Of a DNA stretch of 13,275 bases, positions 12,875-13,275 are shown piece after piece (the stretch's first letter is position 1; the number at the start of each line of letters is the position of its first letter). Both the position numbers and the translations under genes were made by a program. Where the stretch lies: assembly GCA_050744165.1 (NCBI GenBank), contig JBOGGN010000346.1, positions 1 through 13,275 on the forward strand, given 5' to 3'. This stretch comes from JBOGGN01 sp050744165 (GTDB lineage Bacteria > Actinomycetota > Acidimicrobiia > Acidimicrobiales > Palsa-688). The notes under the pieces were generated by a model. That model saw only the letters and a program-made list of their open reading frames with translations. It had not been told where the DNA came from and did not search any database.

Positions 12875-13275
12875 TCGGGGCCGGTGTGGGGCTCGGCGAT
12901 GGTGGGTGCGGCCGGTTACCCCCGGGGTGACTGGCGGCCGTGGGGCAGGGCATTTTCCCAGCTGGTTTTGGCTTGCGGCGCCAGACGATCACCAAGGCGG
13001 CCACCAAGAGCGGCAACGTGGTCAGGTGGTAGGCGATGTCAGGCCGGGCGCCATCGGTGGCGGTGAAGCGCAGGCCCACCAAGAAGCCGACGATCGTGAA
13101 GCCGAGGGCGGCCAGGCTGAGCGGTCGGGCGCCATCTCCGCCCGGCCACACCACCGCCGCGGCCACCGCCAGCACGACGCCGATCACGAGCTCGGCCCAG
13201 CCGGCCGAACTGGGCTGGAAACTGCGGTGCCGGCCGTGGACCAGGACCGCCAGATGAAGGATCGAGGCGATCCCC
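12861..13275 (-). CDS. Multi-pass membrane protein, partial (5' end beyond window)
   Basis: The minus-strand frame is open from the right edge to the TGA at 12861-12863, about 137 residues, with the start outside the window. Hydrophobic segments are visible: ASILHLAVLV near the edge, WAELVIGVVLAVAAAVVW, SLAALGFTIVGFLVGLRFT and YHLTTLPLLVAALVIVW. They are followed by WRRKPKP and a low-complexity Pro/Ser-rich cytoplasmic tail. The segment TDGARPDIAYHLTTLP resembles conserved loops of small four-helix actinobacterial membrane proteins of unknown function. GTG 13187 is an internal candidate start, but the hydrophobic sequence continues upstream of it, so I take the gene as truncated. Function unknown. 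Confidence 0.7.
   Translation of the reverse strand, partial: GIASILHLAVLVHGRHRSFQPSSAGWAELVIGVVLAVAAAVVWPGGDGARPLSLAALGFTIVGFLVGLRFTATDGARPDIAYHLTTLPLLVAALVIVWRRKPKPAGKMPCPTAASHPGGNRPHPPSPSPTPAPINRP

Noticed and set aside
13036..13257. Plus-strand frame opposite the right-edge membrane protein
   Set aside because: Arg/Thr/Pro-rich, no hydrophobic or domain signal, whereas the minus strand has regular transmembrane segments.

Overview
The window is GC-rich DNA, almost certainly from an actinobacterium. The evidence is high G+C with G/C-biased third positions, GTG/TTG starts, tight stop/start overlaps, a cell-wall protein with a sortase-E-type LAXTG signal, and abundant eukaryote-like Ser/Thr kinase and PP2C machinery. 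An Acidimicrobiia-like lineage is my guess only; nothing in the window fixes the taxon. I see no rRNA, tRNA, CRISPR array, transposase or phage gene.

Left part (1-5324). A secreted, membrane-anchored six-Asp-box (BNR) beta-propeller protein (+) converges on a three-gene minus-strand operon: FecCD-type permease, ABC ATPase and lipoprotein solute-binding protein. These are joined by 4-bp overlaps (ATGA and TTGA). The operon leader carries a well-conserved cobalamin riboswitch, preceded by a TTGACG-N17-TAGCGT promoter and followed by a small hairpin presenting the Shine-Dalgarno sequence in its loop. This makes the transporter a vitamin B12/corrinoid importer (BtuCDF type) rather than a generic siderophore system. 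A divergent ArsR-family regulator starts on the other side of the same promoter region.

Middle part (5325-7392). A 54-residue two-helix membrane protein (-) lies back to back with an NADPH-dependent FMN reductase-like flavoprotein (+). The conserved N-terminus of the flavoprotein lies upstream of any ATG/GTG/TTG and seems to need a rare ATC start. Next comes a small secreted protein with a LAXTG-hydrophobic-Arg tail, with a dyad over its putative -35 region and a perfect 30-bp palindrome (terminator) behind it. A 431-bp non-coding stretch follows.

Right part (7393-12874) is the most interesting: four tightly packed plus-strand genes. They are (1) a single-pass membrane protein with a cytoplasmic helical domain, 39-bp/13-residue Pro-rich repeats and a four-Cys extracellular domain; (2) a Ser/Thr kinase fused to a TerY-like vWA domain with a complete MIDAS; (3) a PP2C-type phosphatase; (4) a second, divergent kinase with a CxxC...CxxC zinc ribbon and a C-terminal beta-rich domain. 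Genes 2-4 match the 'TerY-P' vWA/PP2C/kinase triad (E. coli YegL/YegK/YegI-like). Here the vWA is fused to an extra canonical kinase, and a separate membrane receptor candidate heads the operon. This would be a membrane-linked reversible phosphorylation circuit whose input and target are unknown. A partial minus-strand multi-pass membrane protein runs off the right edge and overlaps the last kinase gene by 14 bp.
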